Assembly: GCA_005784505.1 (NCBI GenBank)
Contig: VCAZ01000008.1
Location: 10,372,763 to 10,436,762 of the forward strand
Source: Bagarius yarrelli
Taxonomy: Eukaryota; Chordata; Actinopteri; Siluriformes; Sisoridae
Length of the DNA stretch: 64,000 nt
Direction of reading: 5' to 3'
In this document: positions 1-12,204 of the stretch, one piece after another
Layout: each line of letters opens with the position of its first letter
Numbering within the stretch: position 1 is the first letter of the stretch
Translations under genes and position numbers: made by a program
Notes under the pieces: model-generated
The model's input: only the letters and a program-made list of their open reading frames with translations
What the model was told of the DNA's origin: nothing
Database searches by the model: none

Positions 1-368
1 AGGAGGTGTGGCCTCTTAGCTTATTAGTTATTATGCAGGAGGCATGGCCTCTGTGCTAATTATTTATGATGTTAAAGACGAGGCCTCTGTGCTTATTACT
101 TATGATGTAGGACTTATGATGTAGGAGCCATGTCCTCTGTGCCTATTAGTTATGATGTAGGAGGCGTGGCCTCTGTGCTTATTAGTTATGATGTAGGAGG
201 CGTGGCCTCTGTGCTTTTTGGTTATAATGTAGGAGGTGTGTCCTCTGTGCCTATTAGTTATGATGTAGGAGGCGTGGCCTCTGTGCTTATTAGTTATGAT
301 GTAGGAGGCGTGGCCTCTGTGCTTATTAGTTAGGATGTAGGAGGCGTGGCCTCTGTGCCTATTAGTTA
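1..368. repeat. 36-bp minisatellite, array 1
   Basis: About ten contiguous copies of a 36-bp unit (ATTAGTTATGATGTAGGAGG then CGTGGCCTCTGTGCTT), with variants such as GGTGTGTCCTCTGTG. The period is a multiple of three, so the open frame at 130-333 is only the repeat read through and is not a gene. The core GGAGGCGTGGCC resembles a GC-box/CACCC-type site. The array begins at the window edge, so its true left end is unknown. Confidence 0.93.
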
Positions 369-575
369 TTAGTTAATCTGAAGACCAGGAAGACCTGGGT
401 TTGAGCCCCACCAAAGCCAGCCAGCCACCGCTGGGTCCTTAAACAAGACCCTTAACCCTTCCTGCTCCAGGGGCACTGTATCATAGCTGACCTTGTGCTC
501 TGACACCAATTTACCCAGATGGGATATGCCAAGAAAAAGTATATGTGACAGAATAAATACATTTAATTGTGGATT
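369..575 (+). repeat. tRNA-derived SINE fragment (family B)
   Basis: The segment contains a B-box-like GGGTTTGAGCCCCACC, then a body with AAGACCCTTAACCCTTCCTG and a tail near GGATATGCCAAGAAAAAGTA. The same body recurs at 25930-26095 (+) and, reverse-complemented, at 50872-51050, where the A-box-like head (GTGGCTCAATGGTTAAG in reverse) is also present. A tRNA-like promoter head with a shared tail is typical of teleost SINEs. The head is missing in this copy, which abuts the minisatellite. Confidence 0.6.
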
Positions 576-1311
576 ATGTATTGTGGATATATATTTTAAA
601 AACTGTTTCATAATAATTGTTGAAAATGACTGATAAATGTAATATTTTTTATATTAAAAAAACTAATATCAACAGATAATATTTCTAAACTTTAGTGCTA
701 TCGTTAATTAATTCATTAATTCACTAATTTATTTGAATAATTTATTCTAGCATTTTAGTTTCTTTTAATCTTTTTTCTTGTATTTTGCCTAATAGTCTTT
801 CTCAGTTTTATTTTGTATTTATTTTTGTGTATTTATTTAGAAACCATTAAATAAATCCGAGTGTACCTAGCAGGACAGCGTAGGCGCTGATCATTTTAAA
901 GCAATATTTAATATAACAAAGTTTAGATTTGCTCGAAATCAGCAGTAAGATATAGTGTTTAAAGGGGAAAGTCAGTATGCAGACTGTCCAGTTATTACAC
1001 CTCTGACCAATTCTATTTGGCTTTTTAATAATTTTCTTTTTACATTTGGCTGCTGTTCACCTTTAATTAACAGTAAATTCAACATATAAAAAGAAAAAAA
1101 TCAGCTCTATTATAGAAAATGACACAAAAAAGTTTCCTCTTCAGTTGTTCCCTGATGAAGTAGCCTAAATCTAAAGGAGGTGAAGGGTCATTATTATTTA
1201 CAGAGCAGAATGACTCAGACCATTTATCACTGTCCTGTTAACCCAATTCCTCTCACACGTTTATGTGGATTTTCGCTTGCAACTAGGCCTTGTGAATCTT
1301 GGCTTGCCATT
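576..1311. other. AT-rich spacer, no gene seen
   Basis: AT-rich sequence with many stops in all frames. No splice-bounded exon or recognisable transposon terminus was found. Confidence 0.5.
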
Positions 1312-1770
1312 GTGTCATTAGTTATGATGTAGGAGGCGTGGCCTCTGTGCTTATTACTTATGATGTAGGAGGTGTGGCCTCTTAGCTTATTAGTTATTAT
1401 GCAGGAGGCATGGCCTCTGTGCTAATTATTTATGATGTTAAAGACATGGCCTCTGTGCTTATTACTTATGATGTAGGACTTATGATGTAGGAGCCATGTC
1501 CTCTGTGCCTATTAGTTATAATGTAGGAGGCGTGGCCTCTGTGCTTTTTGGTTCTGATGTAGGAGGTGTGTCCTCTGTGCCTATTAGTTATGATGTAGGA
1601 GGCGTGGCCTCTGTGCTTTTTGGTTATGATGTAGGAGGTGTGTCCTCTGTGCCTATTAGTTATGATGTAGGAGGCGTGGCCTCTGTGCTTATTAGTTAGG
1701 ATGTAGGAGGCGTGGCCTCTGTGCCTATTAGTTATGATGTAGGAGGCGTGGCCTCTGTGCTTATTATTAC
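1312..1770. repeat. 36-bp minisatellite, array 2 (duplicate of array 1)
   Basis: Same 36-bp unit as array 1. The irregular units at 1367-1490 (TTATGCAGGAGGCATGGCC, GATGTTAAAGAC, the short unit before GAGCCATGTCC) match 1-135 in order. This is therefore a copy of the first array rather than an independent expansion. Unit number differs between the two toward the right end. Confidence 0.92.
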
Positions 1771-3143
1771 ACCATGTAATCTGAAGCGAGTGAATTCTTT
1801 TTTATTCTCTTCTTCTTCTACCATTTTCTTTTATTTCTTCTCCTTCTTTTTCTTCTCCCGTTCCTTCCATTACTTCTTCTTCTTCTTCCTCTTCTCCTCC
1901 CTCTTTTTCCCTACATGCTAAAATATTGTATGTCTGCTACCACCTTTGACTGAGTAGTTATGTATCTATGCACATTGAATCAGAAGATAAGATGATTATC
2001 AGGGTAAAGTATTGTACCTTAAATGAGTTAGAACAGGGAAACATTTAAATCATTTGTTTGGATCTGTTGTGTAATTAATTTTTTTATGTACATATGATCA
2101 ATCAGTTTTATTCTCGTTCACTTGCCTGCTTGTAGTGAAATTACATAATACATTGAACTTACCAGTTTTATTTATAATTAATCTGCAATTAAATGAGTCA
2201 CAGTCAGATGTGGGTAAAGTAGACAAAATGTTACTTAAGTACAAATACTACTATTTATAAAAATAATGACTCGACTAACAGTAACAGTATTAATGTTTAA
2301 ATTGACTTGATGAAGAGAGTAATAAAGTCTGGAATGATGAGATTCCTCCAGTTGTGAGTTATTAGTTACTTTAGATCTGATTAAATAAAGAGAAAAAAAT
2401 CCTGAATCCAGAAAAAATACTAACAATCACAGCTACATAAAATACAGATAAATAAAAAAGAGGGTAAAGAAGTGAGTGACGTGTGTGAGATGTGATAGTA
2501 ACTTACAGTAAGATTAAAGTGTCCATAGTTTACAGAATCTCCCTAATAGTCATTATTATGAAACTTTACTGTAAGATGTTTCCTCAGGTTGGAGCTGGAG
2601 GTCCTCTACACTGATATCAGCACTTGTTTTGGTCATATTGAAGACGTCACATTATCTAACCAACTGTTGGTTTTTCTCCATTGGAGTGTATAAACGGATT
2701 AAAACGGAATTAAATGTTGAGGTCATGTGTGTTTTCTGTCTCTGCTGATATATTCTCACTTCTTCTCCCTCTTCAGTCGTTATTTTCTGAACTGAAGACG
2801 CTTTAATAAATGAACGTGTTTCACGTACGAACTTCAGACGACTGCAGTCTATCGCACGACTCGACATCTCATTATACGCAACATGATAGAAACTAATTAC
2901 TAAAAATTTACATAATTAACATTCGGTAGTAGCGGAGAAGAAATGAAGAAGAAGGAAGAAAGAAAGAAGGAAGAGAAACGAAGAAAGAAGAAGAAAAGAA
3001 ACAACATCCAATGTAGAGAAATAAAAGTAAAATCAGTTAAATCCACTCTTAAATGGACATTTTTCCCAAAAATCGACTAAATATAACGTGTTACTACCCT
3101 TCTCTGGTCACTGTCTAACTTCCTGTCCTTTCTCTCTCCTCAG
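1771..3143. other. Flank upstream of the first coding exon
   Basis: Contains a pyrimidine-rich TTC/CTT stretch at 1795-1915, AT-rich sequence, and a purine-rich AAGAAG stretch at 2935-3000. No coding exon was recognised. A polypyrimidine tract and CAG at 3141-3143 form a good splice acceptor for the exon that follows, so this is probably intron or sequence downstream of an unseen 5' exon. Confidence 0.55.
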
Positions 3144-3179
3144 CTCAAGTCCTCCTGCCTACAGGCCGCGTGCCAGGCC

Positions 3180-3420
3180 ATGATGCTCAGCAGTTCAGTA
3201 GACGTGCCCAGCCCTGGGGGGATCAGTGTGGCATCGGGACGCAACGTGATTCGCAGCTCAAGTATCAGCGGCACCATGTACAGCCTGGAGAAGAGCCCGT
3301 GCAGCACCGTGTCTGATACCGGAGGACATAAAAAACGCCGCTCCAGTCTCGGGGCTAAGATGGTGGCCATTGTGGGTCTTTCACAGTGGAGCAAGAGCAC
3401 ACAGCAGCTCAACCAACAAG
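3180..3420 (+). CDS. rims3: rims3 coding exon 1 (residues 1-80)
   Basis: Encodes the N-terminal part of RIM3. The chosen start is the first of two adjacent ATGs at 3180, 36 bp inside an exon whose acceptor ends at 3143. Those 36 bp are also open in the same frame (LKSSCLQAACQA), so an upstream coding exon cannot be excluded. Residues 19-31 (SGRNVIRSSSISG) match the conserved RIM start, residues 33-39 (MYSLEKS) are shared with RIM2-type proteins, and residues 51-67 (KKRRSSLGAKMVAIVGL) are the strongly conserved basic/hydrophobic block before the C2 domain. The donor GTAAGA at 3421 leaves phase 1. Serine richness suggests a flexible, phosphorylatable head. A 30.5-kb intron follows. Confidence 0.9.
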
Positions 3421-3629
3421 GTAAGACTGCACGATGAAGCACAGACAACCTTACCCAAGACCTTTTTTTTTGTTTTAAGATCTACTCCACACCTACCCTC
3501 TCCCAGCTTTACAGATCAGTGTTACAAGACACTCCTTATCTTCATCCGTGCCATAACATTCTTATTTTATCCCTGGCACTGCCTCAACTCTACAAACACA
3601 CTCCCGACCATGGCGTTGTGTTTTGTGTA

Positions 3630-3985
3630 ATAGGCGCAATCACTACAATACATTTCAGAGATGCTCACTGAATACAAACCAATCAGATCAGTTAAACATA
3701 TCAAGGGTTCAGTATAGACAAGGAAAATCTGCATTTAGCTATTATGCAGCCCACAGTTGGAACCGGCTACCAGAAGAGATCAGATGTGCTAAAGCAGTAC
3801 ATCCAGGCTCAAATCCAGGCTCAAAACTCATTTATTTAGTTCTGCATTGTTCTACGTCCAAACTTGGTATGATTATTTTATATTCTTAACTGTTTTAATT
3901 TATTTTATATCTTTGATTTTATTTTAGTTTCTTTATTTTCTTGAATGAAATGTGCTATAGAAATAAACTTGCCTTGCCTTACAAT
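3630..3985 (+). mobile_element. LINE 3' end (L2/Rex1-like), truncated
   Basis: Frame 3623-3889 reads KSAFSYYAAHSWNRLPEEIR, the typical C-terminal signature of L2/CR1/Rex1-type reverse transcriptases (usual form: F-x-x-x-x-x-W-N-x-L-P). It is followed by a short untranslated tail ending in TGTGCTATAGAAATAAACTTGCCTTGCCTT. The short terminal repeat (CTTGC) suits L2-like LINEs. Only the last part of ORF2 is present, a normal 5'-truncated insertion in the sense orientation of the host gene. Clade assignment is by recall, not alignment. Confidence 0.72.
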
Positions 3986-4912
3986 TAACTGGCTATGAGA
4001 ATACTGCCTAGCATGTTAGCTATAGACACTGATAACATTAGCCTACTCAGTGACTGACCTGCTTACATGGATTATGTGCCTGAAATAATAATTCTGCAAT
4101 TTTCCATTATAAAACATTAATTGTGGTTTGCTCGTCATCATTTACAATTATTACACTAAATTCGGCATGCTAGTTATCGAAAGGTCATAACATGCAATCC
4201 ACAAACCCGGCAACATTACCTCATCTCTCGGTTATAAATTTTAAACCTGAACAGAGTCTAATAACAAATAAAGTACAGGTCAGTAAAAAGAAAATGTACA
4301 TATAAGACTGACAAATCCACTATCAGGAAGGTTCACTGTTGGGTCTCTATCAGTTTTGCAACCCGTTGCCTCGCCTCGTTCGGTTTGCACTACAGAGTGT
4401 AAAACTGTCGGATATTGATTCGTGTTCGAACTTGTGTCTGGTCACTCACTCTCTCTCTTTCTTTTCTACACTTCCTTAGAAAAAAACCTATTTGATTTTT
4501 TTGCTAACTTTGCCATTGCGTTAGTTTTGAGGCTTGCGTAGTTGTCTTATAGCTAATGGCTAACTCCACTTAGGTTACCAGTAAAATATGTGACGTTTGC
4601 CGTAAAGCAGGTCACGCTCTTCCACTGGTAGGGGATAGAAGGGGCTGTGTGTGCTGACCAGAACACGACACTTACAGATTGTGTGTTGTAGCTGTTTGGA
4701 GGCAGTAAAATCGTCCGGTTGGGAGTTGTTCTACCGCTAAATGACTTCTAGAGACATTATTTTGTGGATGATTTATCCTGTGTTTTAAAGAAATTTAATT
4801 CATTAATTTATTAATCTTGAATATTATTGCTACTATGTATTTTGATGTAACTTTATTATGGGATATTTCTTTGATTGACAATGTTGAACAAAATCTATAT
4901 CTCACTATATAG

Positions 4913-4918
<6 letters not shown>
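3986..4918. other. Intronic sequence, nothing recognised
   Basis: No repeat family, exon or RNA gene identified. It is somewhat less AT-rich than its flanks around 4360-4730. Confidence 0.4.

Positions 4919-4980
<62 letters not shown>
4917..4980. repeat. (AT)n microsatellite
   Basis: About 32 uninterrupted TA units. Confidence 0.97.
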
Positions 4981-4982
<2 letters not shown>

Positions 4983-5521
4983 TCTAGATGTACACAAGCA
5001 CAATTTTGTATACGTTTGGAATGATGGCCCATAATTAAAACTATGAACTAAGTTAAAGCCCATTTTCCACTTTGAGTTCTGAAGTATGATGAAGGTTTAA
5101 TTGCGGTTTGCAGGCTGAAATGAGTTCTCGGGTCTTGAGTGTTGTATCATTTGAACAGCTCATGAGTCAGATTCTGGGACAGGCCAACCTTCTGCCCAGC
5201 CAAGTGAGTCACGCTGAGTGTGTGCGTGTTTGTGTGTGTGTTGTTCAGATTGGCAGCGAATCAGTGCTAACCTTGGCTTCTCCTTGGTTTAATTTTACAG
5301 GAGGAAGTTGTTGTGAACTGTGGGATTTTTTCGTTTTATGTTTCGGGATCGTGAAGCTTCAGCTCTCTGATACAGTCTGTTTATGCATGAAATAATTCAA
5401 CAGAGTGAGTAAAAAACACATAGTGAAACTGTCACAGAGCCAAACGGCACACACTCCAAGCCAACAGTGTCGACCATGACCAACCAGGGGAGAGGGTGAA
5501 GGAGAAAGGAGATAGAAAGGG

Positions 5522-5603
5522 ATAACAGAGGGCGAGAGAGACGGAAAGAGGACAGAGAGAAGAAAGAAAGAAAGAAAGAAAGAGAGAAGGAGAGGGGGGT
5601 GAG

Positions 5604-5660
<57 letters not shown>

Positions 5661-5972
5661 AGGAAAGAGAAAGAGAAGGAGAGAGAGAAGGAGAGAAAGA
5701 AAGAGAAGGAAAGAAAGAGAAAAGAGAGAGAGAGAGATAGGAGAAAGAAAAGTGCAGAAAGAAAGAGAGAAAAAAGAGAGAGAGAGAGAGCGAGAGAGAG
5801 AGAGAGAGAGAGGGTAAGAGAGAACGAGGGATAAAGAAAGAGAGAGAGAAAGAGAAAAATAGGAGAGAGAGAAGGACAGAGAGAAAAGAATAGTAAAAAA
5901 GAAAGTAAGAGAGAGAGAGAGAGAGAGGGGGAGAGAGAGAAGGAGAAAGAGAATGAAAGAGAAAGAGAAAAA
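5522..5972 (+). repeat. 450-bp polypurine (GA)n tract
   Basis: The + strand is almost wholly A and G for about 450 bp: GAAA, GAGAGA and AAGG blocks with one short (CAGA)n block at 5640-5662. The opposite strand is polypyrimidine, so the 195-206-residue reverse-strand frames are low-complexity Ser/Leu/Phe and not genes. It lies in intron 1, purines on the transcribed RNA. Confidence 0.95.
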
Positions 5973-6126
5973 CTGACATTTCATCTCAGAACAGATGAAA
6001 AATACAGATTAAAACATGCAGATTATAAATAATTAATTCAGATGTCTATTAAAATAACAATAAAGTATGATTTTTTTCTATATAAAAGTATATTTTTAGT
6101 GTTTTTTTAATATTTATATTTCATGG

Positions 6127-6310
6127 TACTATGGCTGGTACCGTGGATTAAGGCGCCGGCACCCACATTTGATTCCAACGACCTGCTTCCGATTCCGACT
6201 CGGGTCCTTTCCGGTCTCACCCCCTCGCTCTATCTGCCCTATTTTATTTCTGTCTGTCCTATAAATAAAGGCAAAATGCCCAAAACCTATCTTTAAAAAA
6301 ACCAAACAAA
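6127..6310 (+). mobile_element. tRNA-derived SINE (family C)
   Basis: Head with an A-box-like segment (GGCTGGTACCGTGGATTAAG) and a B-box-like segment (TTTGATTCC, shifted from GGTTCGATTCC). The body has CTCACCCCCTCGCTC and the tail AATAAAGGCAAAATGCCC then an A-rich end. Related copies lie at 53135-53200 (-) and 53995-54125 (+), sharing the tRNA-like head and a CTCAC..CTTCCTGTC-type tail. The A-rich tail leads into the AAT array that starts about 45 bp downstream. Confidence 0.65.
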
Positions 6311-6344
6311 AAAACATGGTATTATATCGTTGTAATAGAAATAT

Positions 6345-6408
6345 TAACATAATAATGATAATAACAACAAACAACAACAACAACAATAATAATAATAATG
6401 ATAATAAC

Positions 6409-6439
<31 letters not shown>

Positions 6440-6568
6440 TAATAAATGATAATAGTAATAAATAATAATAATATGATAATAATAATAATAATAGTATAAT
6501 AATAATAAATAATAATCATAATGTAATAATAATAATATAGTAATAATACTAATAATAAATAATAGATA

Positions 6569-6607
<39 letters not shown>

Positions 6608-6662
6608 TATATAATAATAAGAATAATAATAATAATAATAATAATAGTAAATAATAATAATA

Positions 6663-6699
<37 letters not shown>

Positions 6700-6753
6700 T
6701 TAATAATAATAATGAATAAATAATGTAATAATAATATATAATAATAATCATAA

Positions 6754-6789
<36 letters not shown>

Positions 6790-6839
6790 TAAGTAATAAT
6801 AATAATAATGCTAATAATAGTAATAATATAATAATGAAT

Positions 6840-6870
<31 letters not shown>

Positions 6871-7383
6871 AATAATAATAATGAATAATAAGTAATAATA
6901 ATAATAATAGTATAATAATAATGATAATATAATATAATAATAATAATACATAATAATAATAGTAATAATAATAATAATAATATAATAATAATAGTAATAA
7001 TAATAATAATAATAATATAATAGTAATAATAATAATAATAATAATAATATACAATAATATAATAATAATAAAATAGTATAATAATCATAATAATAATAGT
7101 AATAATAATAATACTAATAATAATAGATAATAATATAATAATAATGATAATAATATAATAATAAGATAATAATTAGTAATAATAATGGATACTAATAATA
7201 ATAATAATGATAATAATAATAATAATAATGAAATAATAATAATAATGATAATAATAATAATAATAATAATAATAGTAATAATAATAAATAATAATAATAT
7301 AATAATAGAATAATAATAAAATAATTTTAATAATAATAATAATAATAGTAATAATATAATAAGTAATAATAATAATAATAATA

Positions 7384-7430
<47 letters not shown>

Positions 7431-7605
7431 CATAATAAAATAATAATAATAATATAATAATATCTAATAATAGATAATAATAATAATAATGTAATAATAA
7501 TCTAATAATAATAATAAATAATTGTAATAATAATAATAATAATAATAATAGTATAATATAAATGATAATAATAGTAATAATAATAATAATAATAGTAATA
7601 ATAGC
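6345..7605. repeat. 1.26-kb (AAT)n trinucleotide array
   Basis: Over 1.2 kb of AAT units with many single-base slips (ATAAT, AGTAAT, GATAAT). Reverse-strand frames of up to 236 residues of Ile/Leu/Tyr are artefacts of the repeat. The array sits directly 3' of a SINE A-rich tail, a common seed for such arrays. Confidence 0.97.
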
Positions 7606-8324
7606 GCCCCTGAATAACTGGACTATATTGTTTTTTACCGGTGAATGAAACATGATGTAGTAACATTTTCTCTGTACACGTTCATGCCTTCTGGAGGTGT
7701 GGCTTTTTGGACGGCAATGGTAAGCTGTACACTATCAGTGCCATCAGGCTGCCCTACTGCACCTGTTAAAACCCACCTTACATTATTTTCTAACACTGAA
7801 AAAAATTACCTGTAGAAAAATATACCAATTATAATCAGAACTTTTTTTTATAAATAAATTAAAAACAATTAAATAAAAAAATATATAAATTGTTTATAAA
7901 TATACTATAATAATAATAATAACGTAAAAACAAACAAAGAAATAATCATTTATTTCTACTATTACTTTAAACATTAATTTTAAGTTCTATATTCACTATT
8001 TTAAACTTGCGGTGGGACCAAATCCAAGTTTTCTACACAGGTTTGAACTCAACAGTGTGTTTCTGGGTGCAGTAAAAGTCACTGCACATTGCATTCAGCA
8101 GTTATAGTAAGCAGATAGTAAGTAATTGGCAGTGAGTTTAAACCATTAAACAACCTTAAAGTAAGTTAATGGCTTTTGTTTTTACACGAAGCTCCTGAGA
8201 AATTCTCTTAAAACCCTCTGAGCTTTGATTAGATTCTCACATTTCCCAACGGAGCAGAAAACAGTGAAACAGTACTGATGTGGCTCAGCAGCATACAGCA
8301 GTGCACGGGCTCATGGGAGAGGGG

Positions 8325-8325
<1 letters not shown>
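7606..8325. other. Intronic sequence, nothing recognised
   Basis: AT-rich with short A-runs; no exon or repeat family identified. Confidence 0.4.

Positions 8326-8328
<3 letters not shown>

Positions 8329-8363
<35 letters not shown>
8329..8363. repeat. (CA)n microsatellite
   Basis: About 17 CA units directly before the TATC array. Confidence 0.96.
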
Positions 8364-8365
<2 letters not shown>

Positions 8366-8412
8366 TGTTTTTGTGTATTAAATGGTAAACAGTTGATTTG
8401 TGTAAGAAAGTC

Positions 8413-9448
<1,036 letters not shown>

Positions 9449-9449
9449 A

Positions 9450-10014
9450 TTTAATTTTTCAGCAGTAAATTTATATTAGTTCTGGATATTAAATTCTTAA
9501 TCTATTAATCAGGTACAACGACATTAACATTAATTTGACACTTTCTACAGATAATTTCACTTTATTTACTTTAATTGATTTATTGTCATACTAATCTTTT
9601 GGTATGTCGCTAAATAAAAGCAGCAGCTTTACTTTAAACTCATTCTGTCTCGTTCTTGCTATAGCGCTTCCTGTAGTCTAAATTAGTTTGTCTCAGTGAT
9701 TTGTGTTTTTGCTGTGTGTGTCTGCTCGAGGCTGGTTGACCTTTTCAGAGTCTCTTAGGTGCTGCTTGAGGGTTACAGGGTCCTAAGGGATATGTGGACT
9801 ATGTGTGAGTAACCTGTCTGAGGCATCAGAGCGTTGGCCTGGTTTCTGTCTGCCCCTAGACTGCTCCACAAGGGTTTAGTGTAAAACTGCAACCGGTGAA
9901 CCTGCATCGTAAATCGTCTGAACACTAACCAACATGATGCTGTACAACACACAAACACACATTAAACCACACAGAGGCGTTTCCATAAACTGGATGTTTG
10001 GTTACATTCCACCA
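9450..10014. other. Intronic sequence, nothing recognised
   Basis: No exon, element terminus or RNA gene identified. Confidence 0.4.
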
Positions 10015-10555
10015 CATAGACTTTTGCTTAGATTCCGCCCAAGTAAACGGAGATGGATCTGAAGCTACATTGGGTCTGATTCCACCCCCTGGACTTTTCA
10101 TTAGATTATACCTAAAAAGAAGATGCTAGATCGGATCTGACTCTGCCACCTAGTCTTTTCAATAGATTATACCCAGGTAGAAGGTGCTAGAACAGGTATG
10201 ACCCCACCCCCTGGACTTTTTCATTAGATTATACCTAGGTAGAAGGTGCTAGATTAGATCTGATTTAACCCCATGGACTTTTTCTTAGATTATACCCAGG
10301 ATAAAGGTGCTATATCAGGTCTAACTTCATTCCCTGGGTTTTGTGTTAGATTATACCCAGGAATGTGCTAAATCAGATCTGACTCCGCCCCCTGGACGTT
10401 TTGTTAGATTATACCCAGGAAGAAGGTGCTAGATTGGGTCTGACTCCACCCCCTGGTCTTTTCATTAGATTATACCCAGGAAGAAGGTGCTAGACTGGGT
10501 CTGCCTCCACCCCCTGGACTTTTCATTAGACTCCACCAAAGGCTGGAGGAGCTGT
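10015..10555 (+). repeat. ~60-bp degenerate tandem repeat
   Basis: About nine imperfect copies of a ~60-bp unit containing GACTTTTCATTAGATTATAC, CCAGGAAGAAGGTGCTAGAT and GGTCTGACTCCACCCCCTG. Units diverge by substitutions and small gaps, so the array is older than the microsatellites nearby. Each unit carries a CCACCCCCTGG block, a CACCC-like motif. Confidence 0.9.
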
Positions 10556-12025
10556 CCACATACCTAAGGGGGGATTTAGCTATATCTCTTTATTCTCACT
10601 ACATACAGAGTTACTGTTTCTGGTAAATAAACTGCAACAAATACAATGGGGAAAAAGTGGTGTTTAGCTGAATTACACAAACCAACCCTCTAGCACAGTT
10701 TTTTACACCAGTCCTTTATATGGCATGCCTTAAGACACAACAGACGTTAATGTTTGGTGGTATATATAAGGGATCTACATCTGCATGCTACCAGCCTCTG
10801 TCTCCATGACAACGGCAAGACAGGTCCCGATGAACACGCTTGTCAATATTCTCATCCCGCTAACAAAGGCTGCCTACTAAATTTAGACGCTCTGTGCAAA
10901 AGGCTACAATGATGAGACCAGGCTGTTCTAAAATGTAACGCACACACACAGACACACAGACACACGCAGACACACAGAAAGGGGCTAGCACATGTTGATA
11001 GCAGCATTGCAATTGCAAATTTTTATGTGCATGAAAATCCTTCAAATAACACAGTCATGTTAAAAGGTTAATTAGTTAATCAATAATCATTAATTAATCA
11101 TTACTTTTTATAACTAGGACGATTGGACGATTTAGCAAACCCGTTAGTATTATTCTTAAAACTGGTACATATCATAATATATAATTATCTCAACCTGCCT
11201 ACCATTTGGACCATCCTTAAAATTGTTCATTGTTACAACTTCAAATATTAGAAATCCTAGCTGGAATTCTAACAGTTTTAAAAATGCTCTGCGACACTGG
11301 AAAGCGCTACCTCGACTTTGCACCTATTTTCCAATAGCAGCACGTTTTACGTTAGTTATTCAGCATACAGACTTTTATAAAAATCTGTCTATTCCCCGGT
11401 TTTAACCACAGTCCCCTGCTTGGTTTCACTTGTAGCAGTCAAGGTGTAAAATCACCCAAGCAGACGACACTACGTTCGATTTATCGATCCAAAGGTCAAA
11501 GCAGATGTCAATAGCGTTCCACATGAAGCTGCAGGCAGCCGTTAGCTTCATCCGCGGCCCAACCTAACGCAAAATTCTACATTACACAGTCGAAAATAGT
11601 CAGGTGAGAAAAACCCTATTGGAAAAGAGTATAGTCACTCTGAACTCGCCACCCCATCCTTAAAAAGTGCTGAGTGTGCCTGTGTTGGTGAAGAGCGAGA
11701 CCTTTTCTCTCTATTGGGGGTTGAGTAACAGGTGCAGGGATACAATGGAGCGCTGAGGTTTTTTTCATCAGGTTTATTTTAAGCACACAGAGAAAAATAC
11801 GAGTACAGAATAAAGTGGCAAAGCGGTGACTCATTCTCCCACTGCTCCATTCCTGATCTCCTAATGAGCCCTGAGCTCCTAAAAACTCGCATGGGTACGC
11901 ACATAGAACAGAGTTAATACCCCAAAAGAGTTAAGATAAATACAAGTGTTTGAATAACATCAGCATGTAAACACACGCAGTATCATCTCATGACAATGTC
12001 AATCACAGTTATTCAATGCTTAATT
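10556..12025. other. Intronic sequence, nothing recognised
   Basis: Mixed-composition sequence. Short frames at 11223-11405 and 11616-11834 lack splice context or recognisable motifs. Confidence 0.4.
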
Positions 12026-12027
12026 AA

Positions 12028-12028
<1 letters not shown>

Positions 12029-12081
<53 letters not shown>

Positions 12082-12110
12082 GATCTATCTATATATCTAT
12101 CTATCTATCA
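12029..12110. repeat. (CTGT)n/(CTAT)n microsatellite
   Basis: Four CTGT units followed by about 17 CTAT units with two interruptions. Confidence 0.95.
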
Positions 12111-12175
12111 AGATGTTTCAACTTTTTGTCCTTCAAAGCAATAGCATTCCAGACTTTTTAGTTCTCACAGATTGT

Positions 12176-12204
12176 CACACACACACACACACACACACAC
12201 ACAC
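12176..12204. repeat. (CA)n microsatellite
   Basis: About 14 CA units. Confidence 0.95.

Noticed and set aside
1..368. 36-bp periodic repeat as a CRISPR array
   Set aside because: Units are contiguous with no unique spacers, no cas genes are present, and the DNA is vertebrate.
5359..5984. Reverse frames of 195 and 206 codons, Ser/Leu/Phe rich
   Set aside because: They are the polypyrimidine strand of a GA tract; two frames overlap with the same low-complexity composition.
6127..6200. tRNA gene
   Set aside because: A- and B-box-like words are present, but the sequence cannot fold into a proper cloverleaf by eye and continues into a SINE body and tail; the same holds for all family A-C and V-SINE heads.
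6322..7653. Reverse frames of 65-236 codons of Ile, Tyr and Leu
   Set aside because: Artefacts of the AAT array; all three reverse frames are open because ATT, TTA and TAT are sense codons.
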